Shown in pieces: positions 62,236 to 64,000 of a stretch of 64,000 nt of DNA (the first letter of the stretch is position 1; the number at the start of each line of letters is the position of its first letter). The DNA is from Litoreibacter meonggei. GTDB lineage: Bacteria; Pseudomonadota; Alphaproteobacteria; Rhodobacterales; Rhodobacteraceae. The notes beneath the pieces are model-generated. The model was not told the origin of the DNA. It saw nothing but the letters and a program-made list of their open reading frames with translations, and ran no database searches. Location: NCBI RefSeq assembly GCF_003663885.1, contig NZ_RCCE01000009.1, positions 1-64,000 of the forward strand, in the 5' to 3' direction. The position numbers were made by a program, and so were the translations under genes.

Positions 62236-63222
62236 GTGGCAACGCATTTTGAATACACTCTGGATCAACTCGTAGACGCCAAAAGGGATGATGTGATTGA
62301 AATTTGCATCAACCCTGACGGCTCGATCTGGGGCGAATTTCAGGGCGACCACTTCATGCGGCGGCTAGAAACCCAGTGGAGTAAAAAGCAGGTTGGTGAT
62401 TTAGCGACACAAATTGCGGCTGCGGCGGAAACACAAATCAGTCGTGCCAAGCCTATCGCCTCCGTTAGCGTCGATTATCATGATCGGCCTGTACGTGCGC
62501 AGGTGATCCAAGACCCCGTTGTTCGGGGCGGATATTCAATCGCGCTTCGCTTTTTTTCAACTATGTCTCTGGATGACATTAAGCTGAAATTCCTCTTTGG
62601 TGAGGAAGTCAGTCTCGAAGGCAACCGCAAGTCGCGAAACCAAGAACTACGGAAAATCGTTGCGACTGGCGATATTGAGGCAGCTATCAAATACTGTGTC
62701 GAAAATCGTCTGAACACTGTCATTTCGGGCGGCACATCGACGGGTAAAACTGTCCTATGCCGAAAGGTAATCAGTTATATCGCCGACGAAGAACGTTTGA
62801 TCACTATTGAAGAAGCCGCAGAGCTGGTTCCAACGCAACCAAACGTGGTGACGCTGATTTCAAACCGTGACGTAGAGGTACAATCGGCTGATGTGCTTTT
62901 GACTTCAACCTTGCGGATGCGTCCAGATCGCATCGTTTTGGGTGAGGTTCGGGGCAAGGAAGCTATGACGTTCCTTGAAGCAATCAATACAGGTCACGGC
63001 GGGTCGATGACGACGCTTCATGCGGAAACGCCGCAGTTGGCGGTTCAACGGCTAGCAATCGCCGCTCTAAAAACTGATGTGCCAATGACTTACCAAGATA
63101 TGATACAATATATTGAAAGCTCGATTGATGTTATTATTCAAGCCGGTCGCCATGAAGGCAATCGGGGCATCACGCAGTTTTACTTACCCGGTGCAGCGAA
63201 AGACGAAGGAGATGGAAAATGA
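62236..63222 (+). CDS. virB11: VirB11 hexameric ATPase
   Basis: 328 aa starting at GTG 62236 directly after the virB10 stop. Walker A is GGTSTGKTVLC near residue 164-174. LITIEEAAELVP, LTSTLRMRPDRIVLGEVRG (Walker B, Asp/Glu box) and GSMTTLHAETP (His box) complete the secretion ATPase signature. It switches the machine between pilus assembly and DNA export. ATGA overlap with the next gene. Confidence 0.95.
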   Translation: MATHFEYTLDQLVDAKRDDVIEICINPDGSIWGEFQGDHFMRRLETQWSKKQVGDLATQIAAAAETQISRAKPIASVSVDYHDRPVRAQVIQDPVVRGGYSIALRFFSTMSLDDIKLKFLFGEEVSLEGNRKSRNQELRKIVATGDIEAAIKYCVENRLNTVISGGTSTGKTVLCRKVISYIADEERLITIEEAAELVPTQPNVVTLISNRDVEVQSADVLLTSTLRMRPDRIVLGEVRGKEAMTFLEAINTGHGGSMTTLHAETPQLAVQRLAIAALKTDVPMTYQDMIQYIESSIDVIIQAGRHEGNRGITQFYLPGAAKDEGDGK

Positions 63223-63419
63223 AAAAGTTTGAACATGAAGTCTTAGACTTCGACCTTACCAAAAAAGACCAACATGCCGCTATGGCCAAAGCCCTCACTG
63301 AATGGGGCGCTGCTGGTTTCGAGGTTGTTTCAGTGGTCCCTCACGGTCAGTTGGGCGGTCGAGTGACCATCTTTTTGAAGCATGAGTTACCAGACGATAC
63401 AAAATCGGAGGCAGCGTAG
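63219..63419 (+). CDS. DUF4177-like small protein between virB11 and virB6
   Basis: 66 aa. The pattern KKFEHEVLDF, then LTEWGAAGFEVVSVVPHGQ and VTIFLKHEL fits the small beta-alpha-beta DUF4177 family (function unknown). Starts in ATGA overlap with virB11; one base separates its stop from the next gene. Likely an accessory T4SS factor of this plasmid type. Confidence 0.65.
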   Translation: MKKFEHEVLDFDLTKKDQHAAMAKALTEWGAAGFEVVSVVPHGQLGGRVTIFLKHELPDDTKSEAA

Positions 63420-63420
63420 A

Positions 63421-63819
63421 ATGAAACACCTGTTATTTGGTGCTGCCTTGGCCGTTGTTGCTCCTTTGAGTGCAGCGGCACAATTTCTTCCGACGATTGG
63501 AACAGATGCACCACGCATTTGTCCCGATCAACCGGCCCGCCCTGATTGGATCGAAAACATAGCTCCACGCGAGGCACATAAAGGCCAGTTGGTTCAAATG
63601 ATGTATCGGGCGCAAGGGATGCAAGCAGTTGCGGAAAGCGGGTCCTGTGGCTGTGATACTAGGTTTCCTTCATGGGAATCTTCTCAAGAATATTACTACG
63701 AACATTATGCCGCGCTCGAACGATACGACACCCAGCAAAGGACCGCTGAATACCGACGCACGGCCAATGATTTCAGCAAAATCGCGCGACCGATCTGTGA
63801 ACTAGAAAATAACTGGTGA
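63421..63819 (+). CDS. Exported virB-operon protein (132 aa)
   Basis: From ATG 63421. A signal peptide (FGAALAVVAPLSAAA-Q) leads to a periplasmic protein with four or five cysteines (ICPDQPA, GSCGCDTRF, PICELE) and aromatic-rich SQEYYYEHYAALERY. Conserved place between virB11 and virB6 in the operon suggests a VirB accessory function, perhaps a VirB5- or EexN-like part. Family not recognised. Confidence 0.7.
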   Translation: MKHLLFGAALAVVAPLSAAAQFLPTIGTDAPRICPDQPARPDWIENIAPREAHKGQLVQMMYRAQGMQAVAESGSCGCDTRFPSWESSQEYYYEHYAALERYDTQQRTAEYRRTANDFSKIARPICELENNW

Positions 63820-63829
63820 GGTGATCTAA

Positions 63830-64000
63830 ATGAGCGTTGTAACTTACTTCGTGGAGACATCAGAAGGCTACCTAAACTCAGCCGCTGAAACTCAGTTTGG
63901 GTCCGTCGCTGCGACTGTCGGAACACTGATTGTTCTTGCAGCAACATTGATAGTTGCTTTCGTTTTCATCAACATGGTGTTTCAAGTCCGATCTATGGAC
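63830..64000 (+). CDS. virB6: VirB6 N-terminal part (cut by window end)
   Basis: 57 residues from ATG 63830, preceded by GAGGTGATCTAA. The start MSVVTYFVETSEGYLNSAAE and the first membrane helix (VGTLIVLAATLIVAFVFIN) resemble VirB6. The gene runs off the window. The matching C-terminal part is probably at 1-421, which needs a gap whose length is 2 modulo 3 to stay in frame. Confidence 0.7.
   Translation, partial: MSVVTYFVETSEGYLNSAAETQFGSVAATVGTLIVLAATLIVAFVFINMVFQVRSMD

Noticed and set aside
63100-63150. Further dyad-like sequence GATACAATATATTG inside virB11
   Set aside because: It lies within coding sequence and lacks a second inverted arm.
1-64000. tRNA, rRNA or integron/phage integrase genes
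   Set aside because: I saw no tRNA-like cloverleaf, rRNA segment, integrase or attachment-site pair anywhere in the window.

Overview
The window looks like almost all of one circular conjugative plasmid from a marine alphaproteobacterium of the Rhodobacteraceae (Roseobacter-type). The evidence is a RepA (RPA-type) initiator with iterons, a lone RepC-like protein, an Agrobacterium-style VirB/VirD4 type IV secretion system, VirD2/VirD1/VirC1/VirC2-like relaxosome genes, an alphaproteobacterial SOS box, and a fused MrpAB antiporter subunit. The first gene is the 3' end of virB6 and the last is the 5' end of virB6, so the two window ends probably join through a few hundred missing bases (inference).

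Layout. 0-6 kb: end of virB6, then virD4, virD2 and virD1/mobC on the minus strand, with a Ti-border-like candidate nic site just upstream of mobC. 6-8 kb: an ACA-rich tract, then virC1/virC2-like genes. 8-28 kb: a leading-region-like segment in which most minus-strand genes point back toward the candidate oriT: ardC, ssb, a toxin-antitoxin pair, an M15 peptidase, a ParB-like protein, a DUF3768 protein and RepC. Plus-strand units lie between them: umuDC behind an SOS box, the iteron origin with repA, and a short Argonaute operon (DREN-APAZ plus pAgo, SPARDA-type) placed 20 bp after repA. 28-40 kb: a defence island with an ATPase (DUF499), DUF3780, DUF1156 methyltransferase and PLD-SNF2 helicase operon (Hma-like), a small regulator and a divergent zinc-finger protein. 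40-43 kb: a hydrolase/membrane-protein pair and a small duplicated ORF. 43.3-44.5 kb: an IS3-family element without visible target duplication. 44.7-52.3 kb: a chromosome-like Mrp (Pha) cation/proton antiporter operon and an MgtC/DUF4010 membrane protein. 52.8-64 kb: the virB operon.

Two plasmid-wide regulatory layers can be read directly. (1) An AT-rich dyad built on ACAATATTATAA occurs at six loci, upstream of mobC, ssb/nuclease, the M15 peptidase, an exported 252-aa protein, the virB operon with its divergent gene, and one gene-poor locus; this looks like a conjugation regulon. (2) Two homologous leaders of roughly 450-600 nt, with conserved and covarying hairpins, precede ardC and the DUF3768-parB operon; they are candidates for structured RNA leaders or single-strand promoters used when the T-strand enters a recipient. 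An unusual VirB5-like protein with an inserted lytic transglycosylase domain and a UmuD whose catalytic serine is cysteine are the most notable protein-level oddities.
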